Shown: piece by piece, positions 28,401 to 39,700 of the stretch
Layout: each line of letters opens with the position of its first letter
How positions within the stretch are numbered: position 1 is the stretch's first letter
DNA from: Erythrophleum ivorense
Taxonomy: Eukaryota; Streptophyta; Magnoliopsida; Fabales; Fabaceae
NCBI GenBank assembly: GCA_026724425.1
Contig: JAIUCV010000001.1
Coordinates: forward strand, 3,172,001-3,236,000
DNA length: 64,000 nt
Reading direction: 5' to 3'
Position numbers and translations under genes: made by a program
The notes under the pieces: generated by a model
The model's input: only the letters and a program-made list of their open reading frames with translations
The model's database searches: none
Told to the model about the DNA's origin: nothing

Positions 28401-30049
28401 TCAATGTTTCTTAGCTCCATGCTTATCTAATGATGCGTAACTCAAATCTAATTTAGTGAAGAATTGAGCTCCATGCAACTCATCTAGACGCTCCTTTACC
28501 ATTGAAAGTGGGAACTTGTCTTTAATTGTCTTCTTATTCAACTCCCTATAGTTAATGCACATTCTCCATGACCTATATTTCTTTTTCACAAGAACTATAA
28601 GGGCTGCAAATGGAGATGAACCATTTTGAATGACCCTTGTTTGAAGCAACTTATCTACCATCTTTTCAATAACATCCTTCTAGGTTGTTGGGTATTTATA
28701 AAGTCTAATGTTGACAGGATTAATCCCTTCTTGAAAGTTGATGGCATGATTATAACCTTATTTAAAAGGTAGTAGGGACTTAGGAGTTTCAAAAATAGAC
28801 TTAGTTGTCAACTAAAAGTTCTTGTATAACTACTAGAACTTCACTTCCTTCTTCTAATTGAATGTTACGCTTCTGCTATATCCTTCTTGAGCCCAGCTAT
28901 ATAACAACTAATGAGATAAGGTTTAAGTAGTTTCAGCTTACAAACTAGGTCATCAAAGGCATCTTAAGAGTCATTGACTGTGCCAATTCTCCTTGATTGC
29001 ATCAATGCCTCTATAGGGTCTTTATACATGGGCCTAAACCTTTTCATGATAGCTTTTGAATGCATCTCCCATAATATACATATGTCTTCTTGCAATCTTT
29101 CGTATGATTGGTGCCATCAAAGTGTTCTTATCCAAATGTAGACTTGCCACTGTAACTTTCATCTCCTCAGGTGTTTCATTTGGTTGGAAATATGTCTCAC
29201 ACTTCAAAATCTAGCCAAGAACATCATTTTGATTGACTTCGGGGAACTCCATCCTTGTGAATCTAGTAGGCAACTAGTAATCTTTATTTCCTTTTACATC
29301 GTCCTCATCACTTGGGTCAACTTGTGCCAATAACCCTTGCAGCAGTTCTTGAAGTCCCAACACGTGTTGCTTCATAGTTGACATCCTCTGATTGATTGTA
29401 TTTGCCATCGACGATCACATCCTTTCCTCCAGCTTATCCAGTGAAGTCTATAATCATGTTGCCTCTGCCATAGGTCCAAAAAAAGGTGGCTCTAATGCCA
29501 CTTGATAGGAAAAGAGAGAATAGAAGATAGAAGAGTAAAGAAATTAAGAGAATTAGGAAACTGAGATTTTATTAACGGTGATAACAGCCTCCCCCTTCTA
29601 CTTACATGACTATTTAATGAGTTAGTTAGTTAGGTCTAACTTACTCTCTCAATAACTATTTTGTTAGTAACAGAATAACTACTTCCCTTTACATGTCTTG
29701 TACACATATTGTTGGGTGTATATGGTAATAAAACCAATTAAGGGCTTTCACTTTTTGTAACCCTCGTGCAAAATCGATTACGAGTCTTCACTAACTGCTA
29801 AATGGGCTTTCATTTCACTTAACAGAGAAGGGTTCCTTGATATATTCATCATTTTGCTCTCCTCTACTTGTTGACTGTGCTGATATTGCGTGGTGGGTGC
29901 AGGCTGGGTCTAAAAGTGCAACCAATGAATCAATTTTGAAAGTAGCTTTAGACCATGCCAAGGCCTCTGGCGTCATAAAGCCACATGACCGAGTTGTCGT
30001 TTGCCAGAAAGTTGGAGACTCATCAGTTGTGAAGATTATTGAGCTTTAA
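13467..30049 (+). CDS. pyruvate kinase, cytosolic-type plant subfamily (16 exons, 525 aa)
   Basis: It should convert phosphoenolpyruvate and ADP to pyruvate and ATP. Exons: 13467-13535, 14170-14266, 14725-14822, 16043-16198, 17185-17262, 18412-18543, 20769-20849, 21064-21135, 21292-21381, 21564-21708, 21936-22024, 22979-23074, 23231-23298, 23506-23605, 24999-25058, 29903-30049. All junctions are GT-AG and the phases close to one frame. Landmarks: EEPIRMASILEPPKP (9-23), KIVGTLGPNSRS (31-42), ARFDFSWG (57-64), MLDTVGPEL (90-98), FAKIENVEGL (254-263), SRGNLG (279-284), RPTRAEATDVANAVLDG (324-340), and a C-terminal domain from about 400 ending in KIIEL. There is no transit peptide, so it is probably cytosolic. 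As I recall, it is closest to Arabidopsis At3g52990/At2g36580 (527 aa). Several active-site positions differ from textbook pyruvate kinase. The last intron (4.8 kb) holds a gypsy element. Confidence 0.95.
19183..20475 (+). mobile_element. 5'-truncated RTE-type LINE in pyruvate kinase intron 6
   Basis: Translating past stops and frameshifts gives reverse transcriptase words in order: RLRQEIHVIKNQFGF, KAYNRVLSEVLWKVL, TFFVDDIVLI (catalytic FADD-type box, here FVDD), NRSKTQYMEYKFS, and QFKYFGSII. GVICDRKVSLK and LALLYGTE follow. The 3' end, TTTATTGTTGTTATTG, is the TTG-rich tail usual for plant RTE elements. The endonuclease part is missing. Many stops make it dead. It lies sense to the host gene and interrupts one copy of a local tandem duplication. 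Confidence 0.85.
20476..20820 (+). repeat. tandem duplication carrying a decayed copy of pyruvate kinase exon 7
   Basis: 20521-20570 copies the start of true exon 7 (20769 on), including the CTCAG acceptor and GTAATAAGCACATG. It has a lost base and an in-frame TGA after four codons. The sequence after the decoy (20571-20702) also matches 19048-19180, upstream of the LINE. The order is A1, LINE, B1 (decoy), A2, B2 (real exon 7). A unit of about 230 bp was therefore duplicated in tandem, and the LINE later landed inside the first copy. Confidence 0.8.
23814..24330. mobile_element. Tourist-like MITE (PIF/Harbinger type), 517 bp, in pyruvate kinase intron 14
   Basis: The ends are GGTAGTGTTTGGTT and, inverted, GGCATTGTTTGGTT, flanked by TAA at 23811-23813 and 24331-24333. 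A 3-bp TAA/TTA target duplication with GG...GTTTGGTT ends is the mark of PIF/Harbinger MITEs. Subterminal GGAGGGGAGGGG arrays on the left pair with CCCTCCCCTCC on the right, so the ends could form a long hairpin. The core is AT-rich and codes for nothing. Confidence 0.85.
25818..26025 (-). repeat. 3' LTR of the intronic gypsy element
   Basis: 208 bp, starting TGATAAGGAAAAG on the plus strand and ending CCTAACA. It matches 29503-29706 along its length with scattered differences, so the insertion is not recent. Confidence 0.85.
26040..28700 (-). pseudogene. gypsy pol remnant: RT, RNase H, integrase, chromodomain-like end
   Basis: Broken frames give, from high to low coordinate: WRMCINYRELNKKTIKDKF and LHGAQFFTKLDL (reverse transcriptase, 28401-28661); VFFDDILVYS (the catalytic box) and FVKLSKCSF (28086-28310); RNase H traces such as LVYEKELL near 27700; and the integrase zinc-finger and core words CDTCVCC and ISMDFIKGL (26977-27264). 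ILVQWKDLPNEEAS (26085-26160) resembles a chromodomain. Several stops and frameshifts separate these blocks, so no working enzyme is coded. Confidence 0.85.
28700..29408 (-). pseudogene. gypsy gag remnant, protease region missing
   Basis: From an ATG at 29408 a gag-like start (MANTINQRM) leads through MEFPEVNQNDVLGWILKCE and FQPNETPEEMKVTVASLHL to about 29050. Scrambled sequence then leads straight to EGINPVNIRLYKYPTT just before the reverse transcriptase. The zinc knuckle and protease are not recognisable, so an internal deletion probably accounts for the 3.9-kb total length. Confidence 0.7.
29503..29706 (-). repeat. 5' LTR of the intronic gypsy element
   Basis: 204 bp, pairing with 25818-26025. 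The sequence just to its left, the reverse complement of the TGGCATTAGAGCC primer-binding site, shows that this is the 5' LTR of a minus-strand element. Confidence 0.85.
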
Positions 30050-30363
30050 GATTAGAACTGTAAATGTCATTTTCACAAATTTCATACTTAAAGTCCTTCT
30101 GTAGCTTTTGGCTTAGCATTTTCTGTGTATGCAAGTAGTGACAAAAATGACACACCTGAGAGGTATACATTTGAGATAGCTCCTACCATTTTGGTGAATC
30201 GAGTCATGAAATCTTGACTTTGTTGAATAATCTGTAGTTGTACTTCATCTCCTTGTGTCGTATATATTTCTTATTGCTCTGTCTGAACCAAGAGAATGAA
30301 AATTTTGTTGATCTAAATTGTTGTTGAGAGGCAAAGGCTGTTTACACAAGTAAAGAAACTCAA

Positions 30364-31020
30364 TTTTGAAAGAATTCACAGAACTAGCAAATTCATGACT
30401 AAGCTTGTAATTCGATTTCAATGTAGGTTACCTGAAATGGTATCTCCCTCTCTCACTTTCTCTCCATATATATATATATAGAGTCATGAATTTTTCACAC
30501 TTAAAAAGGTCAGTTCTGAAAGAATTCACAGTATCTAAGCAAATTCATGCATGGTGAAATTGAATTATTTTAAAACAAGGCATATCAAAGAGTGATGTTA
30601 GATAAGAAAGGAGAGAAGTAATTACGAAGTAATTATCAATTGTTATATGACAAATTAATGATTAAAATAAATGTGAAAATTATTAATGCAAACATTAAAG
30701 AAATTTTACACAAAGCTAGCAAACTCATGACTAAGTTTGTAATTCGATTTCAATGTAGGCTACCTGAAATGGTATCTCTCTCTCACTTTCTCTCCATATA
30801 TATATATATAGTCATGAATTTTACACACTTAAAAAGCTCAGTTCTAAAAAAATTCCCAGTATCTAAGCAAATTCATGCATGGTGAAACTGAATTATTTTA
30901 AAACAAGGCATATTAAAGAGTGATGTTAGATAAGAAAGGACAGAAGTAATTATCAACTGTTATATGACAAATTAATTATTAAAATAAGTGTGAAAATTAT
31001 TAATGCAAACATTAAAGAAC
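30364..31020. repeat. tandem direct duplication, two units of about 325 bp
   Basis: Unit 1 (about 30364-30700) and unit 2 (about 30701-31020) share long near-identical stretches. Examples are GTAATTCGATTTCAATGTAGG, CTCACTTTCTCTCCATATATA and AATTCATGCATGGTGAAA. The period is 332 at the left and 317 at the right because of small indels. Each unit has a short (TA)n tract. No coding capacity. It starts about 310 bp after the pyruvate kinase stop and ends 16 bp before a copia LTR. Confidence 0.85.
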
Positions 31021-31036
31021 ATATTTTCTACATATT

Positions 31037-31227
31037 TGAAAACTTGTTGAAAGGATATTTTTATTCATAAACAATACACCTATTTATACACAATAGGTTT
31101 TTATAAAATAGAAAACTATATAAATGCTAATCTCTATAATCGTGCTAATTCAATCTCTATGATTACGTACACTAATTACAAGAATATTTTCTATTTTATT
31201 TACAATAATACTTTTTATTCTGTAACA
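31037..31227 (-). repeat. 3' LTR of the copia element
   Basis: 191 bp, starting TGAAAACTTGTTGAAAGG and ending CTGTAACA. It keeps a segment of about 25 bp near its end that the other LTR has lost. Confidence 0.85.
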
Positions 31228-31234
31228 TTCCCTC

Positions 31235-34200
31235 TTAAGTTGGAGCATAGATATTAATCATGCCTAACTTGTCACAGATGTACTCAATTTGGCTTCCATT
31301 TAAGGCTTTCATGAAGATATCTCCTAATTGATCTCTTGTTTTGATATATCCAGTGGAAATGAATTTTTCTTGTATCTTTTCACGAACAAAATGACAATTG
31401 ATCTCGATATGCTTAGTTCGTTCATGAAACACAAGATTAGAGACAATATGAAAAGCAGCTTGGTTGTCACATCATAGCTTTGCTAACAATGAGGTCTTGA
31501 GACTAACTTCACTTAATAGTTGATATATCCATACAATCTCACACATTGATTGTGCCATAACTATATTCTAATTCTACACTGGAACAAGATACTACATTTT
31601 GCTGCTTACTTTTTCATGAAACTAGATTTCCTCTCACAAAAACATAGTATAGATCGCCTATCAACCTTTGACCCTACCCAATCCGCATCCGAAAAATATT
31701 TAATATTAGTGTGCCCATGATTCCCATACAAGATGTCACGTTTTGGGGACTCCTTTCAAGTAGCATAGGAATTTTTCTAAAAGTGCCCAATGATTGATTG
31801 TTAGGGAAGACATAAACTAACTTACAACGCTAATAGGATATGCAATATCCAAATAAGTCATTATAAGATAATTCAATTTCCCAACAAGTCTTCTGTACTT
31901 CTCAAGATTTTTAAATAACTCACCATCATCTTTTCCAAGTTGTAAGTTAGGAGTCATTAGAGTACTACATGGCTTAGCTCCCAATTTTCCTGTTTCTGTC
32001 AACAAGCCAAGAACATATTTTTTTAAAGACAAGAAGATACCTTTCTTATTCCTCATGATGTCAACTCCCAAAAAATATTTTAACAACTCCAAATTCTTCG
32101 TCTGAAACTAAGAATGAAGGAAGGTTTTGAGATATGAAATGCCAGAAATTTCACTCCTAGTAATCACAATATCATCAATGTACACAATAAGTAAGATTAG
32201 GCTAGCCTCAGACTATTTATACAACACTGAGTGATCACATTTGCTCTTGTTAATCTCATATTTCAGAACTACTTCACTGAATCTACCAAACCAAGTACGA
32301 GGACTTTGTTTCAGACCATACAAAGATTTTCGAAGATGACGTACTTTCCCATATCCACCTTGAGCAACAACTTCATATGGTTGCTCCATATATACTTCCT
32401 TCTGAAGATCGCCATATAGAAAAGCATTTTGATATTTAATTAGTGTAAAGGCTAGTTATAAGTGGCTGCCATAGAAATGAATAACCAAACAAAGGCAAGT
32501 TTGACTACAAGAAAGAAAGTATTTGAATAATCAACACTATAAGTTTAAACATATCCTTTAGCAATAAAACAAACTTTAAGATGAGCCACTGAGTCATCAG
32601 GATTTACTTTGATTGCAAACACTCATTTGCATCCAATAGCCTTCTTGCCAGCAGGCAAATCTACTAAACTCTAAATGTCATTATCATCAAGAGTGGCCAT
32701 CTCTTTCGTTATAGCAGCACATTTGCCAAGGTGGGATAAGTTTCATGAACAATTGTAGGAAGCAAAACGGTATTGAGGGAGGCAATAAAAGAGCTAGAAG
32801 AATAATACAAACGATCATGGGAAACAAATGAGGAAAGAGGATAGGTACGATGGCGCTTATCTTTTTGAAAAGCAATAGGAACGTCGAGACTTAAGTTGGC
32901 ATCAATTGAGACTGGATCCGACAATAAAAGGGATGGTGAAAGGCATGAGTCTGGCCTAGAGGCAGAAATATGCTGTTGCCTTCTAGAATAACATGAACAA
33001 TAGGTGACCAAGAAGACTCCGAAGTAGGTGTAAGAATACATTGAGAATTATCAAAACAAGTTACAATATAGACTAACAAATCATGTTCCTCCCCCTAATT
33101 GTTATAAATGGAAGATGAAGGAAAAAAAAATGTTTTTATGAAAAGTGACATTTGCAAAGACAAGGTAGTGATTAAGGGTAGGAGAACAACACCTATATCC
33201 TTTCTAAAGACGAGAGTAACCAAGAAAAACATATTTAAATGACTTTAGATCTAGTTTGGTAACCTGGGGACAAACATCCTAAACAAAACAAGTATTATCA
33301 AAGATCCTAAGTTCAACAAGAAATAGAGGCTTTGAAGGAAAGAGGGTAGTATATAGAACATTACCATCAAGAACAGAAGATGATGTCCAATTAATCAAAA
33401 AACAAGCTGTAGAGACAACATATGCAAAAAAACTGTTTAGGAACATTCCTTTGAAACAGAAAGGCTCATATAACCTCCAACAAATGTCTATTTTTCTGTT
33501 TAGCAACTCCATTTTGTGATGGCGTATCAACATAAGATTGATAAAAATGGCTATTTTAAACCATGTAAGATTAAAAAAAAATTGAAAAGTATTCTTTAGC
33601 ATTATCACTTCATAAAATGTGCACCAAAGTATTGAATTAGCACAAAAGGAACAAAAATGAGAGAATAACTCAGCAATTTTTCATTAAATATAACCAAAAA
33701 CACAAGAGCAATCATCGACAAAAGTAGCAAAATATTTAAAATCAGACTTCGACATAACTTGAGAAGGATCCCAAACATTGGAAAGAACTATTTCAAATAG
33801 GAACATCGCTGTTTATTAACTCTAGACACTAAGGGAAAACAATAATGTTTGGCAAACTGATACGACTCAATCTAAAGAAGACAAGTGTTTAAACTGAGGA
33901 TAAAGTTTTTTGAGAGAAGGTAGGGAGGGGTGACCCAACTGGCAATGCATCTCAAACGAAGTCAAAGCACTGGAACAAACAATGGATCTTGACAGTTGTG
34001 TATCAAGAATATAAAGACCTCCAGACTCCTGACATTTACCAATAATGCACTTTAGCGTAAGATCCTAAAATAAATAATGATCAGATAAAAGTGAAATACA
34101 ACAATTTAGGTTACAAGTGAGTTTATTAACAGAAATTAGATTAAAAGAAAAATTAAGTAAACTCAACACTGAGGACAAAGAAAGAGACGATGTGAGATTA

Positions 34201-34330
34201 ACAATTCTAGAATGTAGAACACAGGAAGTGGACCCATTTGCTAACGTAACATAAGAGGAGGTGTCATGTAATCAGAAAGTGGAAATGAGACTTGGATTAC
34301 CTATCATATGATTTGTGGCACTAGAATCAA
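31235..34330 (-). pseudogene. copia pol remnant: protease/integrase, reverse transcriptase, RNase H
   Basis: Separate minus-strand frames hold copia words. FHERTKHIEINCHFVREKI with DQLGDIFMKAL is the RNase H end (31235-31432). LKYFLGVDIMRNKKGIFLS with ETGKLGAKPCST and YRRLVGKLNYL is reverse transcriptase (31817-32092). Integrase-like stretches lie at about 33200-34300. Stops and frameshifts break the frame throughout, so no polyprotein can be made. Confidence 0.85.
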
Positions 34331-34334
34331 TGAC

Positions 34335-35308
34335 TCAGGTGGGGAAGGAAGAGATAAGACATGTAGTGAATTTACCTGACTCAACAATAACAATAATAAG
34401 AGTGGTGGACGTCAATGATTCTTGATACAGAGAGATTTGAACAAACTCCTCAGCAAAGACTAGAATAGTCTTCTCAGAAGATGATGCAACATTTGCTAAC
34501 TGAGTTTTCTTATATTTGTTTTGAATTTTTTTACAATTGCACTTTGTATAGCCTGACTCATGACAATAACAATACATAATTCCTCCTAACTATTGATTGC
34601 GACTATCAGCACCTTTATATGTTACCTTGTTACCACTTTGATTATTCTGACGTTCGAGCTCATAACTACCACGACTTATAAGAGCACTATTATTGTTAGT
34701 AGGTTGATGTATTTGCAAGCTTTTAATATGCAGAACTCTAGCAAAGGTATCTTACAAAGAAGAAATCTCAAACCCAAATAGAATTTGAAATTTAGTAGTC
34801 TCATTTTGGAGGGAGACTAGCAAGAAAACTCATAACAGTCATTCTCTCCCATTGAGCCTGTTGAACCTTCACATCAGGACTAAAAAGTAACAACATATTA
34901 AGTTCCTTATAAATCCTTTTAAAGTCCATAAAATAAGCTTTGAGCAACCTGTCCTACTTCTCTGCACGATAAAAGGCTTTACACATCTCATAAATGCGAG
35001 AGATATTCCCTTTATCAGAATATAAAAAGTCCAAATAATCCATCAATTCCTTAACAAACTCCCAATGATTAATCAAGCCAATTACCTCATTATCAATAGA
35101 ATTCTGAATTTGTAAAAACAATCGTACATTATCCCTCAACCACGCTTGCCGTGTATTATCTATAGGAAGGATGTCAATAAGATGTCAATAAGTACACCCG
35201 AACAATCTTGCTCCAATCTAAATAGTTGGAACCATTAAACTTGTACTTAGTAATCTTCGTTACCATGGGAATTATGTTAGCTATGATCGTGGATTTATTT
35301 TCTGCCAT
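34335..35308 (-). pseudogene. copia gag remnant with zinc-knuckle trace
   Basis: An ATG at 35308 begins MAENKSTIIANIIP, followed by FNGSNYLDWS-like text and the gag helix region at 34954-35139 (EVIGLINHWEFVKELMDYL). A degenerate CCHC knuckle (CYCHESGYTKCNC) lies at about 34530-34575. Stops interrupt it. The 450 bp between the gag start and the primer-binding site is leader. Confidence 0.75.
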
Positions 35309-35762
35309 TAGAGAATCACAACTCCAAACAACCAAAATAATACTAAAATAAAATCACAAACTGTGCATGACAACCAACGAGAGCACCAAAATAAAGAACC
35401 AAATAGCTTCCATCACCAAAATAGAGAGGATGGAGCCAAATACAATTAGAGGAACAACTAAACAAAACACCCACACCTGAGAACCAATTAGAAGAGGCCG
35501 GAATAGTGGAGTCGACGTCGACGAAAGAGACTAGAGTGAGATAGTCCACCTCACGCGCCCTCACACGCCAGTAAGAAGATGCAGAATCTGTGAAGTGGCA
35601 CATGAAGCCCATATGTGCCGCTGCCGATTGCCAGATTATGGAGAAAGGCCAATCAATGCATTCTGAGCCTCCTAGAGTTGGTAATAGCACCTAATGAGCA
35701 ACCTCTATAGGTGACCTAAGCACACCAATACTCACTAACAAATTTCCTTCACTCTGATACCA

Positions 35763-35929
35763 TGAAAACTTGTTGAAAGGATACTTTTATTCATAAACCA
35801 CACACCTATTTATACACAATAGGTTTCTATAAAATAGGAAACTCTATAAATGCTAATCCTTATAATCGTACTAATCCATTCTTTATGGTTAAGTACACTA
35901 ATTACAAGAATATTTCCTATTATGTAACA
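35763..35929 (-). repeat. 5' LTR of the copia element
   Basis: 167 bp, pairing with 31037-31227. It lacks about 25 bp near its outer end. The primer-binding site TGGTATCAGAG abuts it on the inner side, minus strand. Confidence 0.85.
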
Positions 35930-36767
35930 TATGTTATTATAAATATTTGAATATAGTTTTACATATCATAAATAGGAATTAAAATTCTCATGCACTTTAA
36001 AGCACTAATTTGCTCAATAAAGTCTTGGGATGCACAATCGAGTCTCACAAAAAAATGTCTAATAAGAAACTTACTTACCCATGACAGTTACTAAATCAGC
36101 ACAAAGGAGATACACCTCCTTAATCCGATTGAAATCCACAACACGCCCATAAAATGTAGGATAGAAGTACACCATAAAACATCTATTACTTGATTTTTAA
36201 TAATTAACTACAAAAGTAAAACTTGAAAAGAAATCAACCCCCGAGTATGCCTATCATTAAGACATTCATGAGTGAAAGGAACTAGAAACTTGCTGATCTC
36301 AATGAATACAAAAGAAAAATACAAGACAATTCACAGTTAGCAATGTCATGTCAAAGTTTCAAACTGATGTTCCACATATTTACTTCGTTAGTTTGTTACC
36401 CGATGGTGATGAGGGCAAGAGACCCAAATAAAAAGATGTGCTACATTATGCAACTACACAATAAAGCAACTCCTGCACAGTCACTTACACACCCCCGCCC
36501 CCGGCGCCCTCCCAAAAAAAAAACCAAAAAAGAAAAAGGCTGCCTCTAAAAGATCCTTAGACAGACCCAACATACAAAAGAAAATTAGATCAAACCATTC
36601 ATAAAATAAACAGTAAACATATCAAAAGTAGTCCTACTGAAAAAGAGTGCTTGAGATGCTACATGTCTATTTATAACTAATTTGATTTACTTATCTGTTA
36701 TAAATCAAATCCACTTACAGAACTCTTCACTTCTAAATTGGTTAAACCTCTACCTTTGGCTAAACTA
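35930..36767. other. spacer and probable 3' UTR of the cap methyltransferase gene
   Basis: No coding sequence. Part of it must be the 3' UTR and poly(A) region of the minus-strand methyltransferase gene, which ends at 36768. A C-rich stretch followed by A runs lies near 36490-36530. Confidence 0.5.
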
Positions 36768-39700
36768 TCAGAGTGCCTCTGGGAATCGTAAATCAGCAGG
36801 ACCAGGACCCAAAATCCCTTTTTGTTCGCTTATTTTGCCCAGCCCAAGAGGAGGCTCTACAACTACAACAGGTACATTAATTTCATCATCTCGCCAACTG
36901 GTTCCCTGCCAGAAACATATCATGGGATTTGTAGGTCAATACATAAGGACTTTTCCAAACTTTTTCTTCACAAAATGATAGGAAAGCATAATTAGGCCAA
37001 GCATCTGCAATAAGGAAGATATATTTCTACAAGGTAATTATAAGTAATAGAACTAGGAAGCATTTTCTGACTGGAAACCTGAAATAAGCATATCAGTTGC
37101 CTTTTGTGGGCTTAAACAATGTCTAAAAGCTCATTTATAATAAGAATATGGGATGTAGTAAATGATCACTATTAATACTAGACATGCTTACCTCATCATA
37201 AGTTGCATCTTGCATTAACGGAGTTGTTATTGGAGGCATAATATCTGGGTCAGGCTTTTGAAATATAAATGTAGTGTAGAGACCTGCATTAGAGAATTAA
37301 AAAAAATCCCCCCAAATAAGGTGTGCAACAGAAACTTAAAGGAAATAACATGGTGAAAAAGAAATAATAAATGAATCACCTAGTGCATCATATGATCGAG
37401 GAAGAAGTCTCCCTCTAGGATCCAACAGGTTTGGAACAGAATTCATTAGCAAGCCTGCAAATTGTGCTCTTTCAGCATTCACAAAAAAGTAAAGTGAATA
37501 AACGGCCTAACAAACTCCAAAAATGCTAATAATGAACATTAGATTGTAGGATTCAAAAGGCTCAGTCTCCACTGAATTATGCGAATCTAAAAACCAAATT
37601 TTCTAAAAAATGCAGAACTTACGTACCTGTTGTCATCATAAAACTCAGTCAGGTTTTGAATCTCCACATACTCAAGGCCAGCTTCTCTTGCCAACCTGAG
37701 TAACACCAAACAGAAGTAATTGATTGTTAAAAAGTCAAATTGGAGATATGAAACAAACAAATATAGGCTGGTAAACTAACATGCAGAGAACATTATTTCA
37801 ATGATGTTTGGACATCCCACCCATCATTTCTTGTTATTAGCACAAAAACCCATATCAAATTTATCCTTCCAAGGATTTAAATTTCCATTCCAGCTAATAC
37901 AAAGTGAACTTTAACATGAATCTTACTATTTATATCTGTGGTGCACCCCCCCCCCCCGGGCCCCGTGGGGTCCCGGCCCAAAAAAAGAAGCCTAAAGAAA
38001 ATGGCAATTAAGCCTTCACACTTGAAATCGGTAAATGGTGAGTAACACCAGAAAGTGGAATCAACATGGCACTAACCAAGGTAACGACTCACAGTCATTG
38101 TCAATCTTGGGTTATGGAATAAGATGACAACCTGATGAAGCTTGGAAAGTGAACCAAGCAATGGGTCTCGGCAGAGACCTCATTAGAGAATTTCAGCTGG
38201 TATTTCTTTCCAAATAATGGAAACCTGGTAATAATAAACAGATTCAAATGGAATGACTTTTCACTAAATTACCGAAAAGAAAAATAAGCAACAAGCAGTT
38301 GATTATTAGTAAAGAATTATACTTTTCTTCTTCAACTTCAAAAGTAATCATGTAATTCTCTGTCCGAATACAGTTGGGAACAATGTTTGGCTTCATGCTG
38401 GTGCTTTTGTTGTGATAAGCTTCAACATTCTTCTGGTACTTAGCCCTAAATAGCCATATATAGAAAGAAAGAACTGCTGCTTTAACATTATCCAGTATTT
38501 TTGTATATAATGATCTCACAGCAAAATTCATGTCAATTATTTTTGGGAAAAAAAAATAGTAAAGAAGAGCAAAGCAATCGAGTTAAAATGGATGATTGTC
38601 AAACCCATATATAGATAGAAACAACTACAACCAAACAGGGAAATAAGAAATAAAAAATAATTTTTCTAAATAAAAATAAATCATTAATTGTCTAAATCTG
38701 GACTTATCAGCAGGCTTCATCTGAAACCACTAGACAGTCCTGTTCGTTTTCTTCTTCTTCTTTTTTCCCCCCTCTTTTATTGGACAGAGAAGAAATTGCA
38801 TTATACTTGTGAACATAAGATACACACTTTACGAATGGCAAAGACTACTGCTGAACTGAAAGGAGGCAAACCTTAAGCTTTATAATTAGGCAGAGTAAAG
38901 ACAAAGCTCAAACAGGAAAGAGGACTATTAGATACCTGAAGTCTTAAACACCAAATTAAGCATAACAAGGAAAAAAAGAAGTTTAAAAATCAAGGATAGT
39001 AAAAATTAGGAAATCAAGTACATGGTATGTAAAAATTTAAAAATCAAAAGGACATGGTTGTAAGAATTAAAAAATCAATGACATAGACATGATAACAGAA
39101 ATCAAGCACATGGTTGTAAGAATTAAGAAACCAAGCATATTAAATGACTGAGACACACAGCACAGAAATCTCCCCCCTAAAACAAATATTATACTTTAAT
39201 AAACCACAAGAAGGGCACATGCAACTAAATCCAAGAAGGGGCCTTTGGCAATACATGTCTCATACCATATGGTAGATGAGTCAGGAGTAATACCAAAAAA
39301 ATAACCCCCTGGCTTCAACAAAGATGATACATTATGTAGAAGTCTCCGTGCTTTCTCTTCGTTTTCAAAACACAACTGCACATAGATAAGTTATTCATAT
39401 TTAAATGAAAAAAAGAAAGCAAATCTTAAAAGACCAATGAAAAATAAGAATCAAACAAAGATAAAAGTGCCAGATATAAATATGGTGATTGCAAACACAT
39501 ATTTTTTTAGACCAGCCTCTCCAATTTTTTTTCCTAGAAAACAAAAGACTGAAGATGATTTTATAAGAAAAGAATCATGACAAGGCCGTGGATAAGATCA
39601 TCTCCAAAAGCACCAAAAGTGGCTCTATCGGGCCTTCAAAGAATAAGTAAAAGATACTGCAAAAAAGCATTATTGAAAGTAAATGGAAACCTGCAAATGC

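Larger units (their letters stand above)
25818..29706 (-). mobile_element. Ty3/gypsy (chromovirus-like) LTR retrotransposon, 3.9 kb, decayed, in pyruvate kinase intron 15
   Basis: Two short LTRs (25818-26025 and 29503-29706) bound the element. Both begin TG and end CA/ACA, and the 5-bp duplication TATTG lies outside each (25813-25817 and 29707-29711). Read on the minus strand, a TGGCATTAGAGCC-like primer-binding site (initiator Met tRNA type, slightly decayed) follows the 5' LTR. A purine tract (TTTTTTGGGAGGGGAATAC) precedes the 3' LTR. The order gag, reverse transcriptase, RNase H, integrase, chromodomain-like end is that of gypsy elements. It is antisense to the host gene. Confidence 0.9.
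31037..35929 (-). mobile_element. Ty1/copia LTR retrotransposon, 4.9 kb, decayed
   Basis: LTRs lie at 31037-31227 and 35763-35929, both TG...CA. Just inside the right one, the minus strand reads TGGTATCAGAG, a perfect initiator-Met tRNA primer-binding site. AAGAGGGAA precedes the left one as a polypurine tract. gag, integrase, reverse transcriptase and RNase H words follow in copia order. By eye the LTRs differ at about one base in ten, so the copy is old. CATAT occurs next to both ends but one base out of register, so the target duplication is uncertain. Length fits the usual 5 kb. Confidence 0.88.

Noticed and set aside
30461..30811. Repeated short TA tracts suspected as a CRISPR-like array
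   Set aside because: Only two long units exist, with no spacers, in a plant nuclear genome; a simple tandem duplication explains them.
35343..35690. Minus-strand open frame of 115 codons between copia primer-binding site and gag
   Set aside because: It sits in the untranslated leader of the retrotransposon and matches no protein family I know.
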